Shown here piece after piece: positions 7,991 through 18,500 of a DNA stretch of 64,000 nt (positions within the stretch are counted from its first letter, which is position 1; each line of letters opens with the position of its first letter). The position numbers and the translations under genes are program-made. The stretch comes from Bradyrhizobium macuxiense (GTDB taxonomy: Bacteria; Pseudomonadota; Alphaproteobacteria; Rhizobiales; Xanthobacteraceae), in assembly GCF_007993935.1 (NCBI RefSeq), contig NZ_VITY01000001.1, positions 1 to 64,000 of the forward strand. The letters are read 5' to 3'. Under the pieces are notes generated by a model that saw only the letters and a program-made list of their open reading frames with translations, made no database searches and was not told the DNA's origin.

Positions 7991-9277
7991 TCACACGCCC
8001 TCGCGCCTGGCCAACACCACCGCAATCGCCCAGACCACGAACCCCGCCAGCGCCAGTCCGGCGCCGACGAGCCCGGTCGACGTCCAGCCGTAGCCGGCCG
8101 CGACCGCCATTCCACCGAGCCACGGCCCCAGCGCATTGGCGACGTTGAAGGCGGAATGGTTGAGCGCTGCAGCGAGACTCTGCGCCTCGCCCGCGACATC
8201 CATCAGCCGGGTCTGCAGCACGGTGGCGAGCGCTCCGCCGAGCCCGATCAGGAACACGTCGGCGCTCAGCGTCCAGAAATTCACCGCCGCCAGCGGATAC
8301 AGCGCCAGCGTCGCGGCCGACCACAGCAAGAGGCCGCCTGCGGTCGCCATCAGCGCGCGGTCGGCAAAGCGCGGCACGATGATGTTACCGGCGGTGAGGC
8401 CGGCCCCGAACACGCATAGCGTGACCGGCACTAGCGCCGGCGAGGTGTGCGTCACCGCCAGCATGGTCGATGCGAGATAGGTGTAGACCGAGAACAACCC
8501 GCCGAAGCCGATCGCACCGATCGCCAGCGTCAGCCAGACATGCTTGCGCCCGAGCGCCGACAGTTCGCGGAGCGGGCTCGCATTGCTATTGGCGACGTCC
8601 CGCGGCGCGAAGATCAGGACCAGGATGGCGGTGAGCAGCGCCAGGCCGGCAACGATCGCAAAGGCCCAGCGCCAGCCGATCGCCTGCCCCACCCCGTTGG
8701 CGAGCGGCACGCCGATCGTCGTCGCAATGGTGAGGCCGAGCAGGACGCGGCCGACCGCCGCCGTGCGTTTATCCATCGGCACCAGCGAGGCCGCGACCAG
8801 CATGGCGATGCCGAAATAGGCGCCATGCGGCAGCCCGGCGAGGAAGCGCAGCGCCAGCATGGTGTGATAGTCGGGCGCGAGCCCCGAGAGGCCGTTCATC
8901 AGCGCGAAGAAGCCCATCAGCGCAATCAGCAGATTCCGCCGCGTCATGCGCGCCGACAGCACGGCGATGACGGGCGCGCCCACCACGACGCCGAGCGCGT
9001 AGGCGCTGATCGCGTGACCGGCCTGGGGCTCGCTGACATGCAAGTCGTGGGCAAAGAACGGCAGCAGGCTCATGGTTGCGAATTCGGCGATGCCGATCGC
9101 AAAGCCGCCCATCGCCAGCGCGAGATGGACGATGCCCGGATGAAAGGCGCCGGGGACGTTGTCCTGGTCGACGCGCCCGCCCGCACCGGCCGAAGCGCGG
9201 CCGGTCGGCTGCTGCAAGTCCTCGTTGTTGGGCCGGGGGAGCGGTTCCCGCCGCTGCGTGTTGACTTGCTGCGACAT
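7991..9277 (-). CDS. MFS transporter, DHA1/AraJ-like
   Basis: 428 residues with twelve predicted membrane segments after a hydrophilic, Gln/Arg/Pro-rich N-terminal tail of about 50 residues. The DHA1 signature after helix 2 is VLSARMTRRNLLIALM, and the helix-4/5 region ALRFLAGLPHGAYFGIAMLVAASLV resembles AraJ/YdhP-type sugar and drug efflux permeases. FAIGIAEFATMSLLPFFAHDLHVSEPQAG is the typical helix 1 and loop. Substrate cannot be assigned. The chosen start (MSQQVNTQ, 9277) avoids a 17-codon upstream extension without family similarity. It is a single gene that converges with hspQ. Confidence 0.85.
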   Translation of the reverse strand: MSQQVNTQRREPLPRPNNEDLQQPTGRASAGAGGRVDQDNVPGAFHPGIVHLALAMGGFAIGIAEFATMSLLPFFAHDLHVSEPQAGHAISAYALGVVVGAPVIAVLSARMTRRNLLIALMGFFALMNGLSGLAPDYHTMLALRFLAGLPHGAYFGIAMLVAASLVPMDKRTAAVGRVLLGLTIATTIGVPLANGVGQAIGWRWAFAIVAGLALLTAILVLIFAPRDVANSNASPLRELSALGRKHVWLTLAIGAIGFGGLFSVYTYLASTMLAVTHTSPALVPVTLCVFGAGLTAGNIIVPRFADRALMATAGGLLLWSAATLALYPLAAVNFWTLSADVFLIGLGGALATVLQTRLMDVAGEAQSLAAALNHSAFNVANALGPWLGGMAVAAGYGWTSTGLVGAGLALAGFVVWAIAVVLARREGV

Positions 9278-9541
9278 TCGGCGACTTCCATGACAGCGAA
9301 CGGCGGCCAGGGTCCGCGAGAGAACCACGCGCGCATTTGCGCATCGACAGCGCGCATTGCGCGCTTTCGTCTGGCCTCCCGGTTCGGATTTATGATTGTG
9401 CTTCGGCGCCGGACTTTATCCGGACAAGGAAACGACGATGCGGCTTGGCGCGATCGATGTGCCCTGACAAACCATCGCACACGATGTGCACGATCACCAG
9501 CGCGGCAGGCTGCCACCAGCCAGTCCGTATCGCATGACAAA

Positions 9542-9566
9542 AAAGGCGCCCTTTCGGGGCGCCTTT
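9542..9566 (-). terminator. Bidirectional intrinsic terminator after the IalB-family gene
   Basis: A 10-bp stem AAAGGCGCCC / GGGCGCCTTT with a 5-nt TTTCG loop, flanked by an A-run on the left that reads as a T-tract on the minus strand. It lies 44 bp after the stop of the minus-strand gene at 9611. The rest of the 333-bp gap 9278-9610 shows no gene. Confidence 0.8.
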
Positions 9567-9610
9567 GATTTGCGATGATCTCGCGATGTCGTGAACGCTT
9601 GATCGAAAGT

Positions 9611-10447
9611 TTACTTGGCCGCCGGGTTGGCCGGAGCCGGCGTCGCACCAGCAGCGCCCGCGCCTTCCAGCTTCTTGCGCTGCTCTTCGGCGCGCTTCTG
9701 CAACTCTTCCTGCAGCTTCTTCGAGTTTTCCTCGAACACCTTCGGATCGGTCGGCGGGCCGTCGAAGGCCTTGGCGAATTCGGTGTTGAGCGGCAGCGGC
9801 AGCGTCAGCGGCGCGCCGTTCGAATTGATCGCCTGAACAACGAGGTTCTGGCCCTTCTTCATGTTGGCGATCAGCTCGGGGGTTGCCTCATAGTCGGACA
9901 TGCAGCCGTTCTGGAAGCAGATCACATAGGGCGCCTGCTGCGGCGGGTTGTTGTCGACGATGATACGGGTGCCGTGCACGAGCTGCATGCCGAGCGGCAG
10001 CGTGACGCGCAGGATCTTCTTCGGCTCGCCTTCCGGCTCGATGATCACGGCGGCGATGACGGGCTGGCCGGACTCGATGCGGCCGTCCTTGCCGGTGAAG
10101 CAAACCTGCTTGGCGTTGGCTTCCTGACCCTTCAGACAGAACTTGGTCCAGGGGGCGTAGATGAGCTGGATCTGCTGATCCTGGGGCGGCTGCTGGGCGG
10201 CGGCAGCGGGCGGCTGACCTGCGGCCGGTGCTTGGGCCGCTGGTGCCTGGGCCGGAGCCGGCGCTGCCTTCGGAGCTGCCTTGGGTGCCGCCTTGGGCGC
10301 AGCCTTCGGTGCCGCGGGCGCCGGCGCTGCCGGCTGCTGGGCCTGAGCGGCAGGAACCAGGAGCGCTGCAGAGAATGCCGTCGCCGCCATCAGGGCAACA
10401 ATTCGCCCATGCGGCCGGACCGGGGCGGCCAAGATACGGAAATTCAT
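9611..10447 (-). CDS. Invasion-associated locus B (IalB) family secreted protein
   Basis: 278 residues. A cleavable signal peptide is clear: MNFRILAAPVRPHGR, a hydrophobic Ala/Leu core and AQAQQ. It is followed by a roughly 60-residue Ala/Pro/Lys low-complexity linker with tandem PKAA units, then the IalB-type beta domain (IYAPWTKFCLKGQEANAKQVC) with paired cysteines, and a charged C-terminal coil (SKKLQEELQKRAEEQRKKLEG). IalB-domain proteins are periplasmic or envelope proteins; Bartonella IalB is associated with erythrocyte invasion, but the rhizobial function is unknown. The start at 10447 lies behind GAAAGGG. Monocistronic, with a strong terminator downstream. Confidence 0.8.
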   Translation of the reverse strand: MNFRILAAPVRPHGRIVALMAATAFSAALLVPAAQAQQPAAPAPAAPKAAPKAAPKAAPKAAPAPAQAPAAQAPAAGQPPAAAAQQPPQDQQIQLIYAPWTKFCLKGQEANAKQVCFTGKDGRIESGQPVIAAVIIEPEGEPKKILRVTLPLGMQLVHGTRIIVDNNPPQQAPYVICFQNGCMSDYEATPELIANMKKGQNLVVQAINSNGAPLTLPLPLNTEFAKAFDGPPTDPKVFEENSKKLQEELQKRAEEQRKKLEGAGAAGATPAPANPAAK

Positions 10448-10671
10448 TGCGGAAAACCCTTTCTGAACGGCAGCGCCCGAAACCGCTGCAGGCGCCGACA
10501 CATAGCCGTTTGGGCGGCTGTCTCCTAGTCAATTGAGGCGGATACGTGACAGGCGTTCCCGCCTTCGAATTGCACGCCTTCAATACAGCGGCGCGCGGAA
10601 AGATCAATGCCGACAAGCGCATTTGCGCCTATGTGACGACGAGTTTCGGCGGCCTGTGATAAACCTCGGCC

Positions 10672-12567
10672 GTGACGTTTCGCGAATCAAATCCGGCGCC
10701 TCACGCACGTGTTCCCGGGCACGGTTGGCGCGCCGCATTGGCCGCCATCTGGCTCGGCTTGCTATTCGTCCCGGCGCTGCTGACGGGCGCGCCTGTCCCG
10801 GCTTTGGCCGCCGAGAGCCACGCGATCGCGATGCACGGCGCGCCCGCGCTGCCTGCCGATTTCACCCATTTGCCCTATGCCAATCCCGACGCTCCCAAGG
10901 GCGGCCGCCTGGTCCTGAGCCCACGCGAAGGCACCTTCGACAGCCTCAACCCCCTGATTGTCCGTGGCCTCGCCGTGCAGCAGCTCCGGGGCTACGCCTA
11001 TGAGCGCGGCTACGTCTACGAAAGCCTGCTGGTGCGGAACAATGACGAACCCTTCACGCTCTATGGCCTGCTCGCCCGCAGCGTCGAGACCGACGACGCC
11101 AGAAGTTATGTGACATTCCATATCGATCCCCGGGCGCGCTTCTCCGACGGGCACGAGGTCACGGCCGACGACGTGGTGTTCTCGCTCGAATTGCTACGCG
11201 ATCACGGCCGTCCGCTGCATCACCAGTATTATTCGAAGGTCGCAAAGACCGAGGTGCTCGACCCGCTGACGGTGCGGTTCGACTTTGGCGGCGTTGCGGA
11301 TCGCGAGTTGCCGATGATCCTCGGCCTGATGCCGATCCTGCCGCGCCACGCCACCGACGTCGCCAGATTCGAGGAGACCACATTGGCGCCGCCGATCGGC
11401 TCCGGCCCGTATCGCGTGACGGCGGTCAAGCCCGGCACCAGCGTGACCTTCACCCGCAATCCCGATTACTGGGGCCGCGACCTGCGGGTGAACCGCGGCC
11501 TCTGGAATTTTGACGAGATCAGGCTCGACTACTACCGCGACGCCAACGGCCAGTTCGAGGCGTTCAAGCGCGGTCTCTATGACTTCAGGACCGAGCCCGA
11601 ACCGCTGCGCTGGCACGATGGCTACGATTTCCCCGCAGCAAGAAACGGCGAGGTGATCCGCGAGGCCATCAAGATCGGCACCCCGCAACCGTCTGAATTC
11701 CTGGTGTTCAACACCCGCCGGCCGAAATTTGCCGACGTCAGGGTGCGGCAGGCCCTGCTGATGCTGTTCGATTTCGAATGGATCAACCGCAATTACTATT
11801 TCGGGCTGTATTCGCGCTCCGGCGGCTATTTCGCCGGATCGGAGCTGTCCGCCTATGGCCGCCCGGCCGATGATCGCGAGCGCGAACTGCTGAAGCCGTA
11901 CCTGTCGCATATCCCGCCCGATATTCTCGAAGGCCGCTATCGCCTCCCCGTCACCGACGGGTCAGGCCGCGACCGCACCATCCTTCGCGACGCGCTCGCG
12001 CTGCTGTCCGAGGCGGGCTACGCGCTCGACGGCACGGTGCTGAAGCAGCGCTCGACGGGAACGCCGCTCCGGATCGAGATCCTGGTGACGACACGCGAGC
12101 ATGAGCGGATCGCCCTCGCCTACCAGCGCGACCTGAAGCGCGCCGGCATCGACTCCGCGGTGCGGGTAGTCGACGCGGTGCAGTTCGAGCAGCGCAGGGT
12201 CGCCTATGATTTCGACATGATCCCCATTCGCTGGGACCAGTCGCTGTCGCCCGGCAACGAGCAGTGGTTCTACTGGGGCAGCCAGGCGGCCGACGTACCG
12301 GGCACCCGCAACTACATGGGCGCCAAGGATCCGGCCATCGACGCCATGATTGCCGCGCTGCTGACGGCGCGGGAGCGGCCGGCCTTCGTCTCGGCGGTGC
12401 GGGCGCTGGACCGGGCCCTGACCTCGGGCTTCTACGCTATCCCCCTATTTAACTTGGGAGAGCAATGGATCGCGCGGTGGAATCGGATAGAACGGCCTTC
12501 GACCACGGCGTTGACGGGCTACCTGCCGGAAACTTGGTGGCAGAAGCCCGGCGCGCAATCAAAGTGA
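10672..12567 (+). CDS. Extracellular solute-binding protein, family 5 (oligopeptide-type)
   Basis: 631 residues. The N-terminus has a long basic region then a signal peptide (AALAAIWLGLLFVPALLTG...ALAAES), indicating a periplasmic protein. The SBP_bac_5 domain fills the rest: FDSLNPLIVRGLA, FHIDPRARFSDGHEVTADDVVFSLELL, GSGPYRVTAVKPGTSVTFTRNPDYWG and, near the C-terminus, WFYWGS and RNYMGAKDPAIDAMI. Family members deliver peptides or other solutes to ABC permeases; the YejA-like subgroup is suggested by the layout, but substrate is not certain. No permease or ATPase genes adjoin it, so it is an orphan here. The start is GTG at 10672. The next gene begins 40 bp downstream on the same strand. 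Confidence 0.85.
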   Translation: MTFRESNPAPHARVPGHGWRAALAAIWLGLLFVPALLTGAPVPALAAESHAIAMHGAPALPADFTHLPYANPDAPKGGRLVLSPREGTFDSLNPLIVRGLAVQQLRGYAYERGYVYESLLVRNNDEPFTLYGLLARSVETDDARSYVTFHIDPRARFSDGHEVTADDVVFSLELLRDHGRPLHHQYYSKVAKTEVLDPLTVRFDFGGVADRELPMILGLMPILPRHATDVARFEETTLAPPIGSGPYRVTAVKPGTSVTFTRNPDYWGRDLRVNRGLWNFDEIRLDYYRDANGQFEAFKRGLYDFRTEPEPLRWHDGYDFPAARNGEVIREAIKIGTPQPSEFLVFNTRRPKFADVRVRQALLMLFDFEWINRNYYFGLYSRSGGYFAGSELSAYGRPADDRERELLKPYLSHIPPDILEGRYRLPVTDGSGRDRTILRDALALLSEAGYALDGTVLKQRSTGTPLRIEILVTTREHERIALAYQRDLKRAGIDSAVRVVDAVQFEQRRVAYDFDMIPIRWDQSLSPGNEQWFYWGSQAADVPGTRNYMGAKDPAIDAMIAALLTARERPAFVSAVRALDRALTSGFYAIPLFNLGEQWIARWNRIERPSTTALTGYLPETWWQKPGAQSK

Positions 12568-12607
12568 TCTGCCACGTAATTTTCCAGGTGATGCAGACCG
12601 ACGCGGC

Positions 12608-14161
12608 ATGACCTGGTCCGATCGAAGCGATGCAACCGACGTTGAACCTGTGAACCAGTCGATCACCTCGCCCACGCTCGACACGCTGTTCAAGCGCACC
12701 CTGGCGCGGCAACCCGAGGCGCTGGCGCTGGTCGATCCGCTCAACAAGCAGCGCATCACCGGTCAGACCCGCAAGCGCCTGACCTACGCGCAGGCCGACC
12801 GCGCCATCACCGCAATTGCAGCCCATTTCGTCGAGATCGGATTGCCGGCCAATACGGTGATCGCGGTTCAGCTGCCCTCAACGGTCGAGTTCGCGCTGAC
12901 GGTGCTCGCCGCGCATCGGGTCGGCCTCGTCGTGGTGCCGATGCCGCTGCTGTGGCGGCAAGCCGAGCTGACATCCGTCCTCAACCGCACCGCGGCACGT
13001 GCGATCGTCACTTGCAGCAAGATCGACGGCGTCTCCTACGCCGACATCGCCATGAACGCCGCGGCGGAAGCCTTCTCGATCCGGCATGTCTGCGGCTTCG
13101 GCGCCGATCTGCCCGAAGGCATGTCCTCGCTCGACGAAGCGATCCTGCAGGACTCCCGGACCACGCGCCGCATGATCGAGGACGGCCGCAAGCCGGCGCT
13201 GATCTCCTTCGACGTCACCAGCGACGGTTTCCGTCCGGTGCCCCGCGCGCATTTCGGCCTGATCGCCGGCGGGCTCGCGATGTCGTTGGAGAGCGACCTG
13301 CCGCAAGGCGCGACCATCATGTCGGCGTTCGCGCCGATGTCGTTTGCCGGCATCTGCGCGTCGCTGGTGACCTGGTTGCTGTCGGGCGGAACGCTCGTCA
13401 TGCATCACCCGTTCGACGAGGAGACGTTCGAAGCCCAGTTCAACGATCACGCCTGCGATACGTTGATCGCGCCGGCGCAGCTCGCACTGCGGCTCGACGA
13501 GCAAGGCCTCTCGGAGCGGCTGCCCACCCTGCGCAATGTGATCGGCCTCTGGCGGACGCCGGAACAGGTTGCCTCCAGTGCGCACTGGACCTCGCGGCGG
13601 GTGACCATGACCGACGTCTACCTGTTCGGCGAGGCCGGGCTGTTCGGCGCCCGCCGCACTGCCGAGGACGGGTCGCCGGCGCCGATCAAGCCCGGTCCGC
13701 ACAGCGCACCGCGCGAAGCGCCGGGCGCATCGATCGCCGGCGAGATCCTGCTGACCCCGAAGGGCACGCTTGGCCTGCGTGGCCCCATGGTGCCGGTCGC
13801 GGCCTACGCGCCGCCGCCGCCTCCGGGCGACAGCCTGATCGCGCCGCCGCCGCGCGATTACGTCGACACCGAATATGCCGCCCGGCTCGACCGCGTAACC
13901 GGCGCCGTCAACATCACCGCCCCGCCATCGGGGGTCATGACGGTCGGCGGCTACCGCTTCCTTGCCCAGGAGCTGCAGGAATGGTCGCGCCGGCTCGGCC
14001 AGGGCGCGCTGTTGACGGCATTGCCGGACCGCCTCAGCGGCCACCGGCTCGCCGGACGGGCGCAGGACAACGCGCGGGCCCGCGACGCCCTGACAGAACT
14101 TGGGCTTAACCCGTTGATGGTCGAGGCATTTCGCGACCGTAACGGCACCGGAATGCCGTAA
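12608..14161 (+). CDS. Degenerate AMP-binding (acyl-CoA synthetase-like) protein
   Basis: 517 residues with the overall layout of an adenylate-forming enzyme: an N-terminal YAQADRAITAIAAHFVEIGLPANTVIAVQLPSTVEFALTVLAAHRVGLVVVPMPLLWR block characteristic of acyl-CoA ligases, then YLFGEAGLFG where the family has its YGxTE motif. The P-loop motif normally read SGTTGxPK is replaced by TSDGFRPVPR (about residue 205), the TGD motif region reads YVDTEYAARLD, and the C-terminal catalytic Lys domain is short and unrecognisable. It is therefore probably catalytically inactive, or has changed function. The ORF is intact, which argues against simple decay. It precedes the PopA-like gene by 106 bp on the same strand and may be cotranscribed with it. 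Confidence 0.7.
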   Translation: MTWSDRSDATDVEPVNQSITSPTLDTLFKRTLARQPEALALVDPLNKQRITGQTRKRLTYAQADRAITAIAAHFVEIGLPANTVIAVQLPSTVEFALTVLAAHRVGLVVVPMPLLWRQAELTSVLNRTAARAIVTCSKIDGVSYADIAMNAAAEAFSIRHVCGFGADLPEGMSSLDEAILQDSRTTRRMIEDGRKPALISFDVTSDGFRPVPRAHFGLIAGGLAMSLESDLPQGATIMSAFAPMSFAGICASLVTWLLSGGTLVMHHPFDEETFEAQFNDHACDTLIAPAQLALRLDEQGLSERLPTLRNVIGLWRTPEQVASSAHWTSRRVTMTDVYLFGEAGLFGARRTAEDGSPAPIKPGPHSAPREAPGASIAGEILLTPKGTLGLRGPMVPVAAYAPPPPPGDSLIAPPPRDYVDTEYAARLDRVTGAVNITAPPSGVMTVGGYRFLAQELQEWSRRLGQGALLTALPDRLSGHRLAGRAQDNARARDALTELGLNPLMVEAFRDRNGTGMP

Positions 14162-14267
14162 AATCTTATCATTGTGTTAGTCTTAGCATTGTGTTGACGC
14201 ATGATTAAGCCATGCCAACTAGCATCGCAGCCGTTGCTGTTCTTAAGCATTGGTTTCGAGCGTTCGA

Positions 14268-15494
14268 ATGTCTCAACAAGGTCCGGTCCTCATCGTCTCG
14301 GCGTCGGCAAAGCCGCCGTTCGCCGCGGTCCTCGATGAGACCAAGCTGTTTCCGGTCGTCGTCTCCGACTGGAACGAGGTCGGGCGCGCCATCGAGCAGG
14401 TCAAGCCGGCGGCGATCATCGCGGCCGCCGAGGGCGTCGACTTCATCACCCTGTCGGGCCTGGCCAAGCGCGCCGCCGCCCGCGCGCCCTATCTGCCGCT
14501 GATCGCGGTCGATCCCGCGACCACCCTGCCCGACACCGTGATCGCGTTCTTCCAGCACAAGGGCGTGCCGGATCGCCTGGTGGCCCGGCTCAACGCGTCC
14601 TTACGCATTCGCGCGCTGCATGCGACCGTGATGCGCCGCCTGGTGCCTCCGGCGCCGATCGCAATGTCCGATATCGATCCGGTCGGAGAGGCCACGGCGC
14701 TGCTGATCGGCCGTGGCGGCGCCTACCCGGCGCTGTCGGTCGCGCTCGGCGAACGCGCTGGCGTGGTTGGCGCGCTCAGCATCGAGGCGGCCGCCAAACA
14801 TCTCTCCAACCGCGACATCGACGGCATCGTGCTGGCCGAGGGATTCACGCCGCGCGTGATGGATGCGTTCCTGACGGTGCTGACCGAGGATGTTCGCTTC
14901 CGTCCGTTGCCCGTGATCGTCGCATCCGGCGATTTGGCGCCGCGCTACGAGCTGCCCAATCTCGAGATCGTCACCGCCGGGCCGACCCGTGTTGCCGACA
15001 TGGCATTGCCGATGATCCGCCAGCATGCCTTCGAGGCGCGGCTCGGGCGCATGCTCAAGGCGATCGACGCCAAGGGCCTGATCGATCCCCGCACCGGCCT
15101 GCTCACCAAGGCCGCGTTCGAGCGCGACTTCGCGACCGCCGTCTACCACACCGCCGAGGGCGGCGGCGCGCTCTCGGTGGCCCGCTTCACCTTCGACAAC
15201 GCGCAACCGCGCGCGCAATTCGATGGTGCGCGGATCATCAGCCGGCTGATGCGCCAGGCCGATTTCGGCGCCGTGTATGACGACCGCTCGCTGATCGTGG
15301 CGTTCGCCGGCACCGACCTGCGCAACGCGCAGGCGATCACGCGGCGATTGGCGAGCGTGATGCGCCACACCCAGAACGGCCGCCGCGACGTCAGGGCCGA
15401 GCCCGCCGTCAGCGTCGCCACGCTGCTGCCGAGTGATTCCGCGATGTCCCTGCTGGGACGCCTGTTCGCGGCGCCGGAGCGCGCGGCGTCGTAG
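14268..15494 (+). CDS. PopA/PleD-like REC-REC-GGDEF protein with degenerate catalytic site
   Basis: 408 residues in three parts: two receiver-like domains (about 1-120 and 145-265) and a GGDEF-like domain from residue 272 (DPRTGLLTKAAFERD is the canonical GGDEF entry helix). The phospho-acceptor position of the first receiver reads IIAAAEG and that of the second GIVLAEG, so both appear to lack the Asp. In the GGDEF domain the active-site loop is DDRSL (338-342) instead of GGDEF, but the inhibitory-site RxxD is kept as RQAD (329-332), five residues upstream as in PleD. Loss of the A-site with retention of the I-site is the pattern of Caulobacter PopA, a c-di-GMP receptor. The start MSQQGPVLIV at 14268 is preferred over 14250. 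The C-terminal coding sequence has a partial copy at 24170-24208. Confidence 0.7.
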   Translation: MSQQGPVLIVSASAKPPFAAVLDETKLFPVVVSDWNEVGRAIEQVKPAAIIAAAEGVDFITLSGLAKRAAARAPYLPLIAVDPATTLPDTVIAFFQHKGVPDRLVARLNASLRIRALHATVMRRLVPPAPIAMSDIDPVGEATALLIGRGGAYPALSVALGERAGVVGALSIEAAAKHLSNRDIDGIVLAEGFTPRVMDAFLTVLTEDVRFRPLPVIVASGDLAPRYELPNLEIVTAGPTRVADMALPMIRQHAFEARLGRMLKAIDAKGLIDPRTGLLTKAAFERDFATAVYHTAEGGGALSVARFTFDNAQPRAQFDGARIISRLMRQADFGAVYDDRSLIVAFAGTDLRNAQAITRRLASVMRHTQNGRRDVRAEPAVSVATLLPSDSAMSLLGRLFAAPERAAS

Positions 15495-15548
15495 CAGCGC
15501 CTTAGCGCCTATCTGTTGTTGCGATAGCTGCATGGGCATCGCCGACAG

Positions 15549-15579
15549 GCGGAGCCACTACTCATCGTGGCGGCTCCGC
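15549..15579. terminator. Hairpin between convergent genes
   Basis: An 8-bp stem GCGGAGCC / GGCTCCGC with a 15-nt loop lies between the convergent ends of the PopA-like gene and the giant repeat gene. No T-tract follows on either strand, so terminator function is uncertain. Confidence 0.3.
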
Positions 15580-15598
15580 ATGCCTATCCTTCGCGCCC

Positions 15599-18500
15599 TC
15601 ACGCGTGCTGCGGTTGCGCCAGCTGGCTGACCTGCGTCGCCGGCGGATCGACAACCAGGGTACCGCCATGGCCATCGCTCGACGTCGTGAATGTCGAGGT
15701 CATGTAGTTGCCCAGCAGCGCAATGCTCGCCGTGACGGTGCCGTCCGTCACCGTGAGCGTTCCACCCGATGTGTTGCCGCTGAAGCTCGGGGTTTGAACG
15801 TTCGCGAAACCGATGTTCGCGAAATCGATCGCGTCCGAATCCGTCATCCCGGCGACGGTGCCGCTAAAGCTCGCGGAATTGTCGAGCTTCAGCGTTCCCG
15901 TCGAACCCTGGAACGACACGGCAGCGTTCGAAGCCCCGGGCAATTCCAAGGTAGCGCCCGCTGCGATGCTGGCGCTGCTCGGGCTCTCCCCCGTTACGTT
16001 GAAGGACTGCCACGCCCCCCACGCGATGCCATCATACGCCCGGATCCACAATTGGTCGGTACCCGAGCCGGCCTGATAGGTCGCCTGGGAGAGCTGCGCC
16101 GCGGTGACGTCGATCTCGGTATTCGCCGGCTGATTCAATCCACCGACGGTCCAACGCCCGTTCGTGTTGGAATCCCACAACGCATATTTCGTGATGGGAT
16201 CGCCGTCCGCGTCCGTCGCCGTGACAAGGTTCGCGGCAGCAAAGGTCTGCCCCGAGACCGTCAATACGTTTGCGACTGCTACCGTCGGCGCCTGGTTCGT
16301 CGCGGTGGCCGTGAAGGCCGTCCAGCTGCTCCACTCGCTGCCATCGTTGGCCCGCACGTAGAGCGTATCCGACGGCGAGCCGCCGGGACCGAACACGTAG
16401 CTGACCTGTGACAGGTTCGCCGCCGAAACATCGATCTCAGTGTCGGCGGCCTGGACGACGCCGTTGACCACGAAGTGGCCGTTGCCGCCGGTGTCCCAGA
16501 ACGCGTACTGGGTCATCGTATCGCTGTCGGCGTCGGTGACCGAGAACAGGCCGGTCGCTGCGATCGAATGGTCGTGAATTCCGCTGACATTCGCCGCCGT
16601 CACGACCGGAGCATGGTCGGGTCCCGGAGTTGCCGTGAACGCGGTCCAGCTGCTCCACTTCGATCCGTCGTTGGCGCGCACGTAAAGCGTGTCCGACGGC
16701 GAGCCGCCGGGACCGAACACGTAGCTGACCTGCGACAGGTTCGCCGCCGAGACATCGATCTCGACATTGGCGGCCTGGGCGACGCCATTGACCACCCAAT
16801 GGCCGTTGCCGCCGGTGTCCCAGAACGCGTACTGGGTGATCGCATCGTTGTCGGCATCGCTGACCGAGAACAGGCTCGAGGCGAGCACCGAGAACTGGCC
16901 GTGATTGGCGGCGACGTTCGCTGCCGTGACCACCGGAGCCGTATCGACCCCTGATGCTGCCGTGAACGCAGCCCAGGCGCTCCACTTCGATCCGTCGTTG
17001 GCCCGCACGTAGAGCGTATCCGGTGTCGAACCGCCGGGACCGAACACGTAGCTGACCTGCGACAGGTTCGCCGCGGAGACATCGATCTCGACATTGGCGG
17101 CCTGGGCGACGCCATTCACCACCCAATGGCCGTTGCCGCCGGTGTCCCAGAACGCGTACTGGGTGATCGGATCGCTCTCGGCATCTGAGACCGAGAACAG
17201 GCTCGAGGCGAGTGCCGAGAACTGGCCGTGGTTGGCGGTCACGTTCGCTGCCGTCACCACCGGGGCCGTATCGACCCCCGGCGCTGCCGTGAACGCGGTC
17301 CAGGTGCTCCACCGGCTGCCGTCATTGGCCCGCACATAGAGCGTATCCGGTGTCGACCCGCCGGGCCCGAACACGTAGCTGACCTGCGACAGGTTTGCTG
17401 CCGAGACATCGATCTCGACATTGGCGGCCTGGGCGACACCATTCACCACCCAGTGACCATTGCCGCCGGTGTCCCAGAACGCGTACTGGGTCATCGTATC
17501 GTTGTCGGCATCCGTCACCGAGAACAGGCTCGAGGCGAGCGCCGAGAACTGTCCGTGATTGGCGGTCACGTTCGGCGCCGTCACCACCGGGGCGGTATCG
17601 GGGCCCGGCGATGCCGTGAATGCAGTCCAGGTGCTCCACGGCGATCCGGCGTCCTTCGCCCGCACGTAAAGCGTATCGGACGCCGAGCCGCCGGGGCCGA
17701 ACACATAGCTCACCTGCGACAGGTTCGCCGCCGCGACGTCGATCTCGACATTGGCCGCCTGAGCGACGCCATTGACCACCCAGTGGCCGTTGCCGCCGGT
17801 GTCCCAGAACGCGTACTGGGTGATCGGATCGCTCTCGGGATCCGTCACCGAGAACAGGCTCGAGGCGAGAGCCGAGAACTCCCCGTGATTGGCGGTCACG
17901 TTCGGCGCCGCCACGACCGGCGGATCATCGATCCCCGGAGTCGCCGTGAACGCAGTCCAGCTACTCCACAACTGTCCGTCGTTCGCCCGCACGTAGAGCG
18001 TATCGGGCATTGAGCCGCCGGGACCGAACACGTAGCTCACCTGCGACAGGTTCGCCGCCGCGACGTCGATCTCGGTGTTGGCGGCCTGGGCGACACCATT
18101 CACCACCCAGTGGCCGTTGCCTCCGGTGTCCCAGAACGCATACTGGGTCATCGTATCGTTGTCGGCATCGGTGACCGAGAACAGGCTGGAGGCAAGGGCC
18201 GACACCTCCCCGTGCGTCGCGGTCACGTTCGGGGCCGTCACGACCGGAGCGGTGTCGCCTCCCGACATTGTCGAGAATGCGGTCCAGCCTCCCCACAACA
18301 TCCCGTCGCTTGCCCGCACGTACAGCATGTCGGGCGCCGAGCCGCTCGGACCGAACACGTAGCTCACCTGCGACAGGTTCGCCGCCGAGACATCGATCTC
18401 GGTGTTGGCCGCTTGGGCGACACCATTGACCACCCAGTGACCGTTGCCGCCGGCATCCCACAAAGCATATTGTGTGATTGGATCGCCGTCGGGATCCGTC

